From Caldifarciminota bacterium (GTDB taxonomy: Bacteria > Hydrothermota > Tepidihabitantia > SM23-42): a stretch of DNA of 56,754 nucleotides. This document shows positions 8,701 to 15,954 of the stretch, in pieces. The first letter of the stretch is position 1. Every line of letters begins with the position of its first letter. Both the position numbers and the translations under genes were made by a program. Location of the stretch: NCBI GenBank assembly GCA_027026255.1, contig JALVOT010000013.1:1-56754 (forward strand). The letters run 5' to 3'. The notes under the pieces are model-generated. The model made no database searches, was not told the origin of the DNA, and worked only from the letters and a program-made list of their open reading frames with translations.

Positions 8701-8922
8701 ATCGCACTGTATCGGAAAATAGAAGAAATGATTCTGGACGAATGTCCGGGTGTTTTTCTCTCCCATTCGGTTCAAAATATTCTGTTACAAAAATATGTTC
8801 TTGGCTTCAAGATTCATCCCCTTGGTTTGATAAGGGGAAAATATGTTGTTCTAAAAGAGCGCAAAGATGCTGATTATTTTGCAAGACATAGGACCAGCAG
8901 ATTTGTTGGTTTGAGAACTTAG
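5773..8922 (+). CDS. MCP-like signalling region fused to family 5 solute-binding domain
   Basis: A 1049-residue protein with no signal peptide or membrane segment, hence probably cytoplasmic. Residues 1-530 are helical. Around 115-155 (LAKNTEIKA...HEGKGLAIIARQVYSLA) they resemble the hairpin tip of methyl-accepting chemotaxis proteins. A second, weaker tip-like segment lies near residues 395-425. Residues ~548-1040 form a full SBP_bac_5 domain: WDKGRRIVLEAFDEYFEG, FDDKLVRKAIAYAVDQEYLV, and YNYDPAKARELLREAGY. This family normally binds oligopeptides or nickel in the periplasm. The gene starts 8 bases after tRNA-Met with no ribosome site or promoter of its own, and a coiled-coil gene follows 8 bases later. 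Possibly an intracellular ligand sensor; function unproven. Confidence 0.75.
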   Translation: MNLIEEYLAGIEELDKSVDKVAHILDNNNEELDFLTEKLGILFSLFNRGDELGSIIRSTSVHLSRVINNKKSDFLLRENFLKITSKRLKELSQSLRELIDLLNKMRGNAGHFLNSAQTLIYLAKNTEIKAYRSRHEGKGLAIIARQVYSLACNARIPLQKFGKLLDGLSDLTAPYLAEMTRVMGISQNSAELLSRSIASLKMIDGSITALRKIIVRIEDDKEVFRHLKESVQAGLELLKNQLFYSRNAMDDLSIRSSQMSSSAHNLKTLYELLTEPGHNSNFYVINQFKYLFDENRRIAEKLSVERKAPVFPEELVRSITDIDKRLSKLHDSIQSLDEFERSLGSGMEQIIDYENQIQSFFQKMETTAKNLDKLFNRLTKEFDEVDKFTREIGKVLGKLKSLTMFAKIEQGRSRDYHNIIMPVVQEFVHITQDTENVLAQIEELIYQCKVLIQSTKTEIIFSELPSTADIPEYSKIKIFVDEIIRVFKEQLNYIRSITDWTRDFDEKNRKLIRQWREYKFTVKSLVDMTVRLSDIPELHYPAPAAIIRKRRVLRINIVDDPITLKPDLRTDSNSHKVICNFSTGLFQFGEGVELNFGICDDYEISEDGKEYILKIREGVKYHNGEKLKIEHIKDAFIKALSGPDFGFFNMIQGAHKFSRDKKQGVSGVEIIDNHTLRIKLEYPFLPILSNLATNIVDPYIDDELPAGVGPFRLVAWDKGRRIVLEAFDEYFEGRPSVDELHFLIVNENEAHELFLQGKLDIYQPSLAMFSRMNLELKRLRQSVAELSTNYICINCQKKPFDDKLVRKAIAYAVDQEYLVKNFMPEGAIPARGVFPPSMRVFNRRLTGYNYDPAKARELLREAGYKNGLSDSYPFDIVNAEPVIECCEYIKDCLEKIGIKIELNPLPSDIMLEKTFTNRSILSLRGWLSDNGDPDNFLFPLFHTQAFGRTGNTFFFSNPEIDKKIEQARRIRNLNGRIALYRKIEEMILDECPGVFLSHSVQNILLQKYVLGFKIHPLGLIRGKYVVLKERKDADYFARHRTSRFVGLRT

Positions 8923-8930
8923 GGGGTTTT

Positions 8931-11069
8931 ATGGCAAAAAAGGAAGATGTTGACCTTTTGACTGAACTTGAGGAGAAATTGGCTAAACTGGAAAAGACTG
9001 AAAACGAGTTGGCAGTGAAAAAGAAGGAATTGGAAGAGACGGAAAAGAAGCTGAGAGAGACCCATTCCAGGCAGATGGATGTTTTTGCAGAACTTGAGGA
9101 TTTGAAAAAAGAGGTTGCTGAGTTAAGAAAGGAGGAGAAGGAACTTAAGGTATATTTGAAGAATAAGGAGAAGGATGCCCAGAAAGAGATTTCAAAACTC
9201 AATAGTGAACGGGATAAATTAGAGAAGAATGTGAAGGAACTTAATAAGTCTATAGAGAAATTGAGTGGTGAAAGGGACCGGCTTAAAAATCAGGTTAATG
9301 AGCTTAAGGGAAAACAGTCAGAACTTTCAAAACAGATTGCATCACTGGAAAAAGATTTTTCTAAAAAACAGAAAGATTATTCTGAGGTTGAAAGGCGATA
9401 TAATGAATTTAAGATAAAGGTAGAGGATTTAAAGAATGATTATCAGGAACTTGACCAGACGCTCCGTAGTGCCTTATCTGATTTGCGCACAACCGAGAAG
9501 GATTTGAAGATAATGGGTGAGGAGAAGGCAACTTTGATGAAGGAACTTGATACAATAAAACGGACACGGGAAAAGGAAGAGACAAAGTATGAAAAATTGA
9601 AAAAGGCGGTGGAGGAGTTGTCCGCGCAGGAAGAGGAGTTAAAGAATTCCATCAGGGAGATGGAGGATGAAAAACCAAAGCTGGTTCAGGAACTCGACGA
9701 CTTAAAGGCTGAGATTGAAGAAAATTCCACGATTGCTGAGGAGTTGAAAGAGGAAATTACCGAACTTATGGAGAGACGGGATGGCCTGCGAAAGGAAAAT
9801 GAAGAATTTGTAAGGTTGAAAGAAGAGTATGAAGAGGTTGCCAGAAAGCTTGAAAAGATGAAGAGTGAGGAAGGAGAACTGGTATCCAATATTTCATCAT
9901 ATCAGCTTGATTTTAAAACCCTGGAAGAGTCGTTTCAGGAGATGGATGAGAAATATAAAAAGACAAAGGCGGAGAATGAGAAGTTGAAAAAAGAATTCAC
10001 CAGGTCAAAAAAAGAGCTGGAACAGCTGACAGAGAAACTGGAGAAACTGCGCGAAGAACATAAAGAGTTAATGCCCAGGGTTGCTGAATTGGAAAAGAAA
10101 GAAAAGGAATTGCGCGATATTGAATCCCGGTTTATGAAGGTAAAAGAGGATTTTGAAACCAAGAAAGCCGAGGCAACTGAATTAGGTAAATACATTGAAC
10201 TTGCCAAAAAAAAGGTTGAAGAACTTAAACCCGAGGTATCAAAATTGGAGGAACTTGAAAAGGAATATAGGACTAAATGCGAAGCACTGGAAAAGATAGA
10301 GGAAAAATTGATATCCCAGGAGGCAAAGCTGGAGGCGGTGGAAGGAGAGTATAAAAAGATTAATGAGGAATTGCCGGAGTTGAGAAAAGAGTATGAAGAG
10401 ATTAAGAATGCAGTTGAAGAGGATAATAAAGTAAAAAGACTTCTGGAAACCAGAAAGAAGGAGCTTTCTCTTATCGAGGGGAAGATTAGCCAGCGTGAGG
10501 AGAAAATTAAAGAATTATCTGAGAAACTGGAACTTTTACGTAAGGAAGAAGAAAAGGCAGTGTCTGATTTAAATAAAGAGACCCAGCAGCTTTTAAGCAA
10601 ACGCGATAAGTATCAAAGCGAATTGAATGAACTTGAGAAGAAGAAGGAAGAACTTGAAAATAAGATTAATGATTTAAAGATTGAAACCTCGGAGGCTGAA
10701 GGTAAGGTTGAAAAGGCAAAGGTGATTGAGATGGATATGCTTTCCAAGATTGAAAAGCGTCGCCAGGAACTGATTAATATGAATGCCGATATTGAAAAGC
10801 GTCGCCAGGCACAGGAACAGCAACTTGAAAATCTTAAAAAAGAGGTTGCGGCACTGGAAAAGAAGAAGAAAGAGGCGGTTGCAATTGTGACCAGGGCAGA
10901 AGAGATGAAGGCAAGCCTTTTGAAGATTAAGGCAGAAAAGGATAAACTTGATAAAGAGATTGCGGAAAAGAATCGGGAGTTAAATAAGATAAAGCTCTTT
11001 ATTGCAAGATTACGGGAATCCCAGCCGGTTTTAAAAAAGATTAAGAAGAAGGATCAGATATCCTTCTAA
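8931..11069 (+). CDS. Long coiled-coil protein
   Basis: 712 residues, almost entirely heptad-rich Glu/Lys/Leu sequence from about residue 5 to 690, ending in a basic tail (PVLKKIKKKDQISF). There is no signal peptide, membrane segment, Walker motif or globular head, so it is not an SMC or Rad50 ATPase. It starts 8 bases after the MCP/SBP fusion gene and is surely cotranscribed with it, perhaps as a filament or scaffold for it. I do not recognise a family beyond coiled coil. The many Ser/Phe-rich frames on the opposite strand are by-products of its composition. Confidence 0.75.
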   Translation: MAKKEDVDLLTELEEKLAKLEKTENELAVKKKELEETEKKLRETHSRQMDVFAELEDLKKEVAELRKEEKELKVYLKNKEKDAQKEISKLNSERDKLEKNVKELNKSIEKLSGERDRLKNQVNELKGKQSELSKQIASLEKDFSKKQKDYSEVERRYNEFKIKVEDLKNDYQELDQTLRSALSDLRTTEKDLKIMGEEKATLMKELDTIKRTREKEETKYEKLKKAVEELSAQEEELKNSIREMEDEKPKLVQELDDLKAEIEENSTIAEELKEEITELMERRDGLRKENEEFVRLKEEYEEVARKLEKMKSEEGELVSNISSYQLDFKTLEESFQEMDEKYKKTKAENEKLKKEFTRSKKELEQLTEKLEKLREEHKELMPRVAELEKKEKELRDIESRFMKVKEDFETKKAEATELGKYIELAKKKVEELKPEVSKLEELEKEYRTKCEALEKIEEKLISQEAKLEAVEGEYKKINEELPELRKEYEEIKNAVEEDNKVKRLLETRKKELSLIEGKISQREEKIKELSEKLELLRKEEEKAVSDLNKETQQLLSKRDKYQSELNELEKKKEELENKINDLKIETSEAEGKVEKAKVIEMDMLSKIEKRRQELINMNADIEKRRQAQEQQLENLKKEVAALEKKKKEAVAIVTRAEEMKASLLKIKAEKDKLDKEIAEKNRELNKIKLFIARLRESQPVLKKIKKKDQISF

Positions 11070-11093
11070 GATTTTTATAATTTTTGTATATAA

Positions 11094-11924
11094 ATGAAAA
11101 TATTGTTTATTATAATTGGTGGACTCATTGTAGCTTTAGCCTATGCTGCATTTTTAATTCCCGGTAAGGTTGTTCCGGGAGGGGTTACCGGTATTGCAAT
11201 GGTCGTTCATTTTTTGTATAACAGTCCGGTTGGTATAGTGACGATTTTACTCAATATCCCTCTGTTCTTACTTGCCCTTAAGATTTTAGGATTCGGGTTC
11301 AGTCTAAAATCTTTTATTGCAATTTTATATACAAATCTTCTGATTGATTTTTTTATCTATACCGTTAAGATTCAAATGCCGACCAGTAATGAGATACTTT
11401 CTGCTATCTATGGAGGGATACTGCTGGGGATCGGTTTGGGTCTGATATTTCGTGGAGGTGCAAGTACCGGAGGTTCAGACATTGTGGGTCAGGTGCTAAA
11501 TCGCTATACCAATCTTTCAGTTGGTATAGCGATTATGATTGTTGATTTTATTGTCATAAGTCTGGCCGGATTTGTTACACATTCTGTGGAACTTGCGCTT
11601 CTGGGTTATCTGTCCCTGTTTCTTTCCTCAAAGCTTATTGATCTGATACTTGAAGGCATTGATTATGCAAGGGCGGTATTTATAATAAGTAGTGAACCGG
11701 AAAAAATAACCGATGAAATATACAAAAAGATGAATCGGGGGGTGACGGTCCTTGAAGGTTATTCGCCGTTTACAAAAAAGAAGAGGCCGGTCATTATGTG
11801 TGTTATTACAAAAAAGGAGACTATGTATCTGAAGTCTCTAATAAAGGCGATTGATGAAGAGTCATTTGTGATTCTGACCGACATATTCGAGGTTTTGGGC
11901 AGGGGGTTTAGACCCAGAGTTTGA
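11094..11924 (+). CDS. YitT family membrane protein (DUF161/DUF2179)
   Basis: 276 residues. The N-terminal ~190 contain five to six hydrophobic helices, with the glycine-rich loops typical of YitT proteins (IPGKVVPGGVTGIAMVVH and FRGGASTGGSDIVGQVL). The C-terminal ~80 residues form the soluble DUF2179 domain (VTVLEGYSPFTKKKRPVI...). These are inner-membrane proteins of unknown transport or sensing function. The gene lies 24 bases after the coiled-coil gene and 7 bases before the next, so it probably belongs to the same transcript. No ribosome site is visible. Confidence 0.85.
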   Translation: MKILFIIIGGLIVALAYAAFLIPGKVVPGGVTGIAMVVHFLYNSPVGIVTILLNIPLFLLALKILGFGFSLKSFIAILYTNLLIDFFIYTVKIQMPTSNEILSAIYGGILLGIGLGLIFRGGASTGGSDIVGQVLNRYTNLSVGIAIMIVDFIVISLAGFVTHSVELALLGYLSLFLSSKLIDLILEGIDYARAVFIISSEPEKITDEIYKKMNRGVTVLEGYSPFTKKKRPVIMCVITKKETMYLKSLIKAIDEESFVILTDIFEVLGRGFRPRV

Positions 11925-11931
11925 CACCCTG

Positions 11932-13065
11932 ATGAAGAAGGTATTTATTAAAAGACATCACCCGGGCCATTCCTGGTTTTTTTCTAATGAGGTTGAAAAA
12001 CCAGCTGAGGATATTGCCCCGGGTGAGATTGTAGATATATTTAAAAAAAATAGATATCTGGGTCGGGGATTTTATAACCCTCATTCTTTAATCAGGGTTC
12101 GGCGCTACAGCAGAGAACCGGAGGACTTTGATGGAGAATTTGTCGCCCGGGTGATTAGCCGTGCCTTAAAATATCGAAGGCAATTTATGAACGAAAACAG
12201 TTTTCGACTTGTTCATAGTGAGGTAGATGGCCTGCCCGGAACAATCATAGACAAATACGAAGAAAATTTTGTCATCCAGATTCACTGTTTTGGGGTTGAC
12301 AGGAGAAAAGAGATAATTGTCAATGAACTCGTAAAATATAACCCGGGGTTTATTTATGAAAAAGATGATTTATATTTAAGAAGTCTTGAGGGTTTGAAAT
12401 CTGAGAGCCGACTTCTTTACGGAAAGAAAGAAAAATCTTTAATTATCACCCAGGATGGCTTACAATTCTATGTGGATATTGAGAGGGGACAGAAAACAGG
12501 ATTTTTCTTTGACCTGCGCGGGGCAAGAAGATGGGTGAAGAATAATGCCCGGGGCCGAATACTTGATCTCTTCTGTTATACCGGAAGTTTTTCCATCTAT
12601 GCCGCAGGGGGCGGAGCCGCATCAGTTCTTGGTATAGACGCTTCTAAATTTGCCTGTGAACTTGCCCGCAGAAACGCCCGGCTCAACCACTTTGATAATA
12701 TAGAATTTCGCCGTGCTGATGTTTTTGAGTTTTTAAGATTGCATCACGAAAGTTATGATTTTATTGTTCTTGACCCGCCTTCATTTACAAAATCGAAAAG
12801 CAAAAAGGCAGATGCCCTGCGCGGTTATAAAGAGATTAATTTCCAGGCGATGAAGAGATTGAAAAACAATGGTATTCTTGTTACTACCTGTTGTTCTTAT
12901 CATATTGATGAAGAAGATTTTTATGGGATGCTGAAAAAGGCGGCAATCGATGCCCGGGTAAATCTGCGTATGCTGGCGCGGATTATGCAGTCGCCTGATC
13001 ATCCCGTGGACCTATATCTCCCGGAAAGTTTTTATCTAAAGGGGTTCTGCCTTTTAAAAATATAA
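11932..13065 (+). CDS. Class I SAM-dependent rRNA methyltransferase (RlmI-like)
   Basis: 377 residues. An N-terminal PUA-like domain (about 1-75, with HPGHSWFFSNEVEKP) precedes a central EEHD-type linker and a Rossmann methyltransferase domain. The SAM motif is RILDLFCYTGSFSIYAA, followed by the acidic end of beta-2 (GIDAS) and the catalytic-loop motif VLDPPSFTKSK. The TCCSYHIDEEDF segment matches family motif VI. RlmI methylates C5 of cytidine 1962 in 23S rRNA. The stop codon lies one base from the convergent purF stop, and there is no obvious terminator between them. Confidence 0.85.
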   Translation: MKKVFIKRHHPGHSWFFSNEVEKPAEDIAPGEIVDIFKKNRYLGRGFYNPHSLIRVRRYSREPEDFDGEFVARVISRALKYRRQFMNENSFRLVHSEVDGLPGTIIDKYEENFVIQIHCFGVDRRKEIIVNELVKYNPGFIYEKDDLYLRSLEGLKSESRLLYGKKEKSLIITQDGLQFYVDIERGQKTGFFFDLRGARRWVKNNARGRILDLFCYTGSFSIYAAGGGAASVLGIDASKFACELARRNARLNHFDNIEFRRADVFEFLRLHHESYDFIVLDPPSFTKSKSKKADALRGYKEINFQAMKRLKNNGILVTTCCSYHIDEEDFYGMLKKAAIDARVNLRMLARIMQSPDHPVDLYLPESFYLKGFCLLKI

Positions 13066-13066
13066 T

Positions 13067-14506
13067 CTATTCTTCAATGTCAGGAATTTTCGCCATCATT
13101 CGGTCGGCCTCGATGCGTTCCAGGAGAAGAGGTGGAATCTCAGTAGGATATTTACCGGAGAAACATGCCGTGCAGAATCCCTGGGTGCCGTTGCCCACTG
13201 CCTTTATAAGTCCTTTCAGTGTTTGATAGATAAGGGCATCGGCTCCAATTGATTTTTGAATTTCGGGAATTGACTTATTCCGGGCAATGAATTCACCCCG
13301 GGTCTGCATATCAATTCCGTAGACACAGGGAAATCTCAGTGGTGGTGAATATGAGGCATAATATACCTCCTTGGCACGAACACTACGCAGGAGGTTGATT
13401 ATCTCGCGTGATGTATTACCCCGGACAATTGAATCATCCACAAGTAAAACCTTTTTACCTTTTATCTCTGATTTTATTGGATTCAATTTAAGCCGAACTG
13501 CTTCAATCCTTTCGGTTTGTGTGGGCATAATAAATGTTCGGTAGATGTAGCGGTTTTTTATTAAACCCTCACGGTGTTTTACATTTAGAACCTCAGCGAC
13601 CATTTCTGCTGCCCCGCGTGCGGTATCAGGCACCGGAATAACTACATCAGGTTTAATCTTCCGTTTTAAACAGATTTTGCCCAATTCTTCACCCAATCTC
13701 AATCTTGATTCATAGACCCCGATACCATCAATTACTGAATCGGGCCGGGCAAAATAGACATATTCAAATATGCAGGTTTTTTTTCTGCCGGAGGCGATCC
13801 GCTTTTTATAGAGATGGCCGGTTATATCGACATACACTGATTCACCCGGTTTTATGTCCTCCATTTTGCTGTATCCTAAAAGGTCCAGGGCAACACTTTC
13901 TGAGGCAAAGCAGTAATTATTTTCTTTCCGACCCATTATCAGGGGTTTTATGCCATTACTGTCGCGGAATGCCAGAAGACCTTTATTTGCGATTACTACG
14001 ACGACAGCAAAACTGCCAATAAGTTTTTTGTAGACACGACTCAGTGCCTTGAATAGAAGTTCCGGTCCAAGATTTCGCAGGTTCATCCGGGTCAGTTCCA
14101 AAGAAAGGAGGTTTAATATCACTTCTGCATCGCAATTTGAGTTGAGATAGTGGAGTTCATGTTCGATGAGAAATTTTTTCAGGTCGAAAAAATTCACCAG
14201 ATTACCGTTATGGGCAAGGGCAATACCATAGGGGATGGTGATGATAAAGGGCTGGGCATCCTCAACCCTGCCTGCGCCAACTGTAGGATATCGGACATGG
14301 CCGATTCCGATATTTCCTTTTAATCGTTCAAGATTTTTTTGGTTGAAGACATTGAGCACTAAACCATTGCCCTTTTTTAACTGGAATCCTTGATTAAAGG
14401 TTACGGCTCCAGCTGCATCCTGACCGCGATGCTGGAGCGCAAGCAGACCTGGATAAATCTGGTCTATAGCATTTCCCCGGCTGGTGACTCCGATTATGCC
14501 GCACAT
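13067..14506 (-). CDS. purF: Amidophosphoribosyltransferase
   Basis: Catalyses the first committed step of purine synthesis, PRPP plus glutamine to phosphoribosylamine. 479 residues. The N-terminus is MCGIIGVTS, with Cys2 as the glutaminase nucleophile and no propeptide. The glutaminase motif GHVRYPTVGAGRVEDAQPF-like follows, then the phosphoribosyltransferase motif KKVLLVDDSIVRGNTSREI near residue 350. The C-terminal region has conserved cysteines (GFCTACFSGKYP) of the kind linked to an Fe-S cluster in Bacillus-type enzymes. It is last in a four-gene minus-strand operon, one base after the HIT gene. Confidence 0.95.
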   Translation of the reverse strand: MCGIIGVTSRGNAIDQIYPGLLALQHRGQDAAGAVTFNQGFQLKKGNGLVLNVFNQKNLERLKGNIGIGHVRYPTVGAGRVEDAQPFIITIPYGIALAHNGNLVNFFDLKKFLIEHELHYLNSNCDAEVILNLLSLELTRMNLRNLGPELLFKALSRVYKKLIGSFAVVVVIANKGLLAFRDSNGIKPLIMGRKENNYCFASESVALDLLGYSKMEDIKPGESVYVDITGHLYKKRIASGRKKTCIFEYVYFARPDSVIDGIGVYESRLRLGEELGKICLKRKIKPDVVIPVPDTARGAAEMVAEVLNVKHREGLIKNRYIYRTFIMPTQTERIEAVRLKLNPIKSEIKGKKVLLVDDSIVRGNTSREIINLLRSVRAKEVYYASYSPPLRFPCVYGIDMQTRGEFIARNKSIPEIQKSIGADALIYQTLKGLIKAVGNGTQGFCTACFSGKYPTEIPPLLLERIEADRMMAKIPDIEE

Positions 14507-14507
14507 T

Positions 14508-15002
14508 TTATCCCTGTAAATCCTTGAGTTTTTCCAGACACTCTTTTATCCGTTTTGCGGTGCGATGTATTTCTTCTGAAATGACCTTTGTATCACCGAG
14601 CACCGGCATAAAGTTTGTATCACCCTGCCATCGGGGGACGAGATGAATATGGATGTGGTCAACCACACCAGCACCAGCCACCTTTCCCTGATTGATTCCA
14701 ATATTATAACCCTGCGGCTTCATTGCAGTATTTATCGCCTTTATCGCCCTTGATAATAGAAGGTGCATCTGAAGAATTTCATCATCAGTCAGGCTGTTAA
14801 TAAGGCCGGTATGCCGGGTCGGTGCAATCAAGAGATGTCCATTGTTATAGGGATAGCGGTTCATTATAATAAATGCAAGGTCTTTTTTTTCAATAATCAA
14901 TGAGTTTTTTTCTTTGATATCTTTTAAGGCTGTGCAAAAGAAGCACTCTTTACCGGGGTTGTGGATATATTCAATACGCCAGGGCGCCCACAGCCGTTCC
15001 AT
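14508..15002 (-). CDS. HIT family nucleotide hydrolase/phosphorylase
   Basis: 164 residues. The N-terminus (ERLWAPWRIEYI...CFFCTAL) is typical of the Ap4A phosphorylase-like HIT subgroup. The histidine triad is VDHIHIHLVPRW, near residue 100, and the LIAPTRHTG segment is also present. These enzymes hydrolyse or phosphorolyse dinucleoside polyphosphates or AMP derivatives; the substrate cannot be told from sequence. It lies one base from each neighbour in the operon. Confidence 0.9.
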   Translation of the reverse strand: MERLWAPWRIEYIHNPGKECFFCTALKDIKEKNSLIIEKKDLAFIIMNRYPYNNGHLLIAPTRHTGLINSLTDDEILQMHLLLSRAIKAINTAMKPQGYNIGINQGKVAGAGVVDHIHIHLVPRWQGDTNFMPVLGDTKVISEEIHRTAKRIKECLEKLKDLQG

Positions 15003-15003
15003 T

Positions 15004-15954
15004 TTATAGCCTCCATTTTTTCAGTTCTTCATCAGTAATCGGCGTGACCTTGACCTTTATTGTTTTATTCTTTTGCTGACAGTGGACAATGACCTCAGGT
15101 TCTTTTTTCTTATCACTATACCGGGCCGTGATCGCCGCGGCAAGTTTTATATGGGATTTATCGCCGAGAAGCAGGGCAGATGGGCTGCCGGTATCCGGAA
15201 CACAGAGCAGGATTCCTTTTTTCTTGGCGATCGCCTCAATCTGCTTATTTTCATCTTCATCCCGTCCTACAACCAGTTTTGTATCTGAATCGAACCTGAA
15301 ATGGCGTCCGATTTTTAATAATTCAATATCAAAACCTTCTAATATCTCTTTATACCTCAGGATATCAGCCAGGCGGCGGCAAAATCCCGGGTCGGTTAGA
15401 AGACATCCCCCGCTGGGCGAAAGGAAGTTTTTAAGCCTTTTCTGCCGGGCGAGTTCCAGCTGTTTTCGACGGGAACGTCCCTTGATATTCAGTAGTTGAC
15501 TGCGTGAAATCAGACCATTTCTTTCAGGAATTGTTGGTTCTAAAAGGGCACCACTTAAGGGCCTTACTACCAGACCTTCAAGTCCGGCTTCCCTTTCAAT
15601 AAGCTTTAAGGTGGTGATGTGCTGAGACATTGGCCTCTGGTCAAGAACTTCTCCGGTAATAATAAAGTCGGCGCCGATTTCTTTCATATATTCCTTTGCC
15701 TTTTTTAGCATCAGGATGCGACAGTCAATACAGGGGTTAAGGGTTCGACCATAACCATGCTGGGGTGCCTGAATGATACGGACAAAGTCTTCAGTCATAT
15801 CGATTACCTTCATTCCCGGGATTTCCGGTATCTTCTTTATGGAAAGGAGTTGGTGGGCTATATACAGGGGATAGACTTTTGCAAGCCATTCCCTTGCGAT
15901 ATAGACCGCAAGGCAGGAGTCAAGACCACCGGAATAGAGTGCGACTATCTTCAT
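15004..15954 (-). CDS. PP-loop ATPase, predicted tRNA thiolation enzyme (ThiI/MnmA-like)
   Basis: 316 residues. The N-terminal PP-loop is LYSGGLDSCLAVYIAR. The family signatures NPCIDCRILMLKKAKEYM, ADFIITGEVLDQRPMSQ and LSPSGGCLLTDPGF supply conserved cysteines. Homologues are usually annotated as tRNA 2-thiouridine or 4-thiouridine-type enzymes, and the C-terminal ~100 residues form an additional domain. Adenylation of a tRNA base and sulfur transfer are inferred. Its ATG overlaps the upstream gene's stop by 4 bases, so the two are translationally coupled. Confidence 0.7.
   Translation of the reverse strand: MKIVALYSGGLDSCLAVYIAREWLAKVYPLYIAHQLLSIKKIPEIPGMKVIDMTEDFVRIIQAPQHGYGRTLNPCIDCRILMLKKAKEYMKEIGADFIITGEVLDQRPMSQHITTLKLIEREAGLEGLVVRPLSGALLEPTIPERNGLISRSQLLNIKGRSRRKQLELARQKRLKNFLSPSGGCLLTDPGFCRRLADILRYKEILEGFDIELLKIGRHFRFDSDTKLVVGRDEDENKQIEAIAKKKGILLCVPDTGSPSALLLGDKSHIKLAAAITARYSDKKKEPEVIVHCQQKNKTIKVKVTPITDEELKKWRL

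Noticed and set aside
9935-10600. Ser/Phe-rich frames on the minus strand
   Set aside because: They are the reverse of the Glu/Lys-rich coiled-coil gene; there is no ribosome site or plausible domain.
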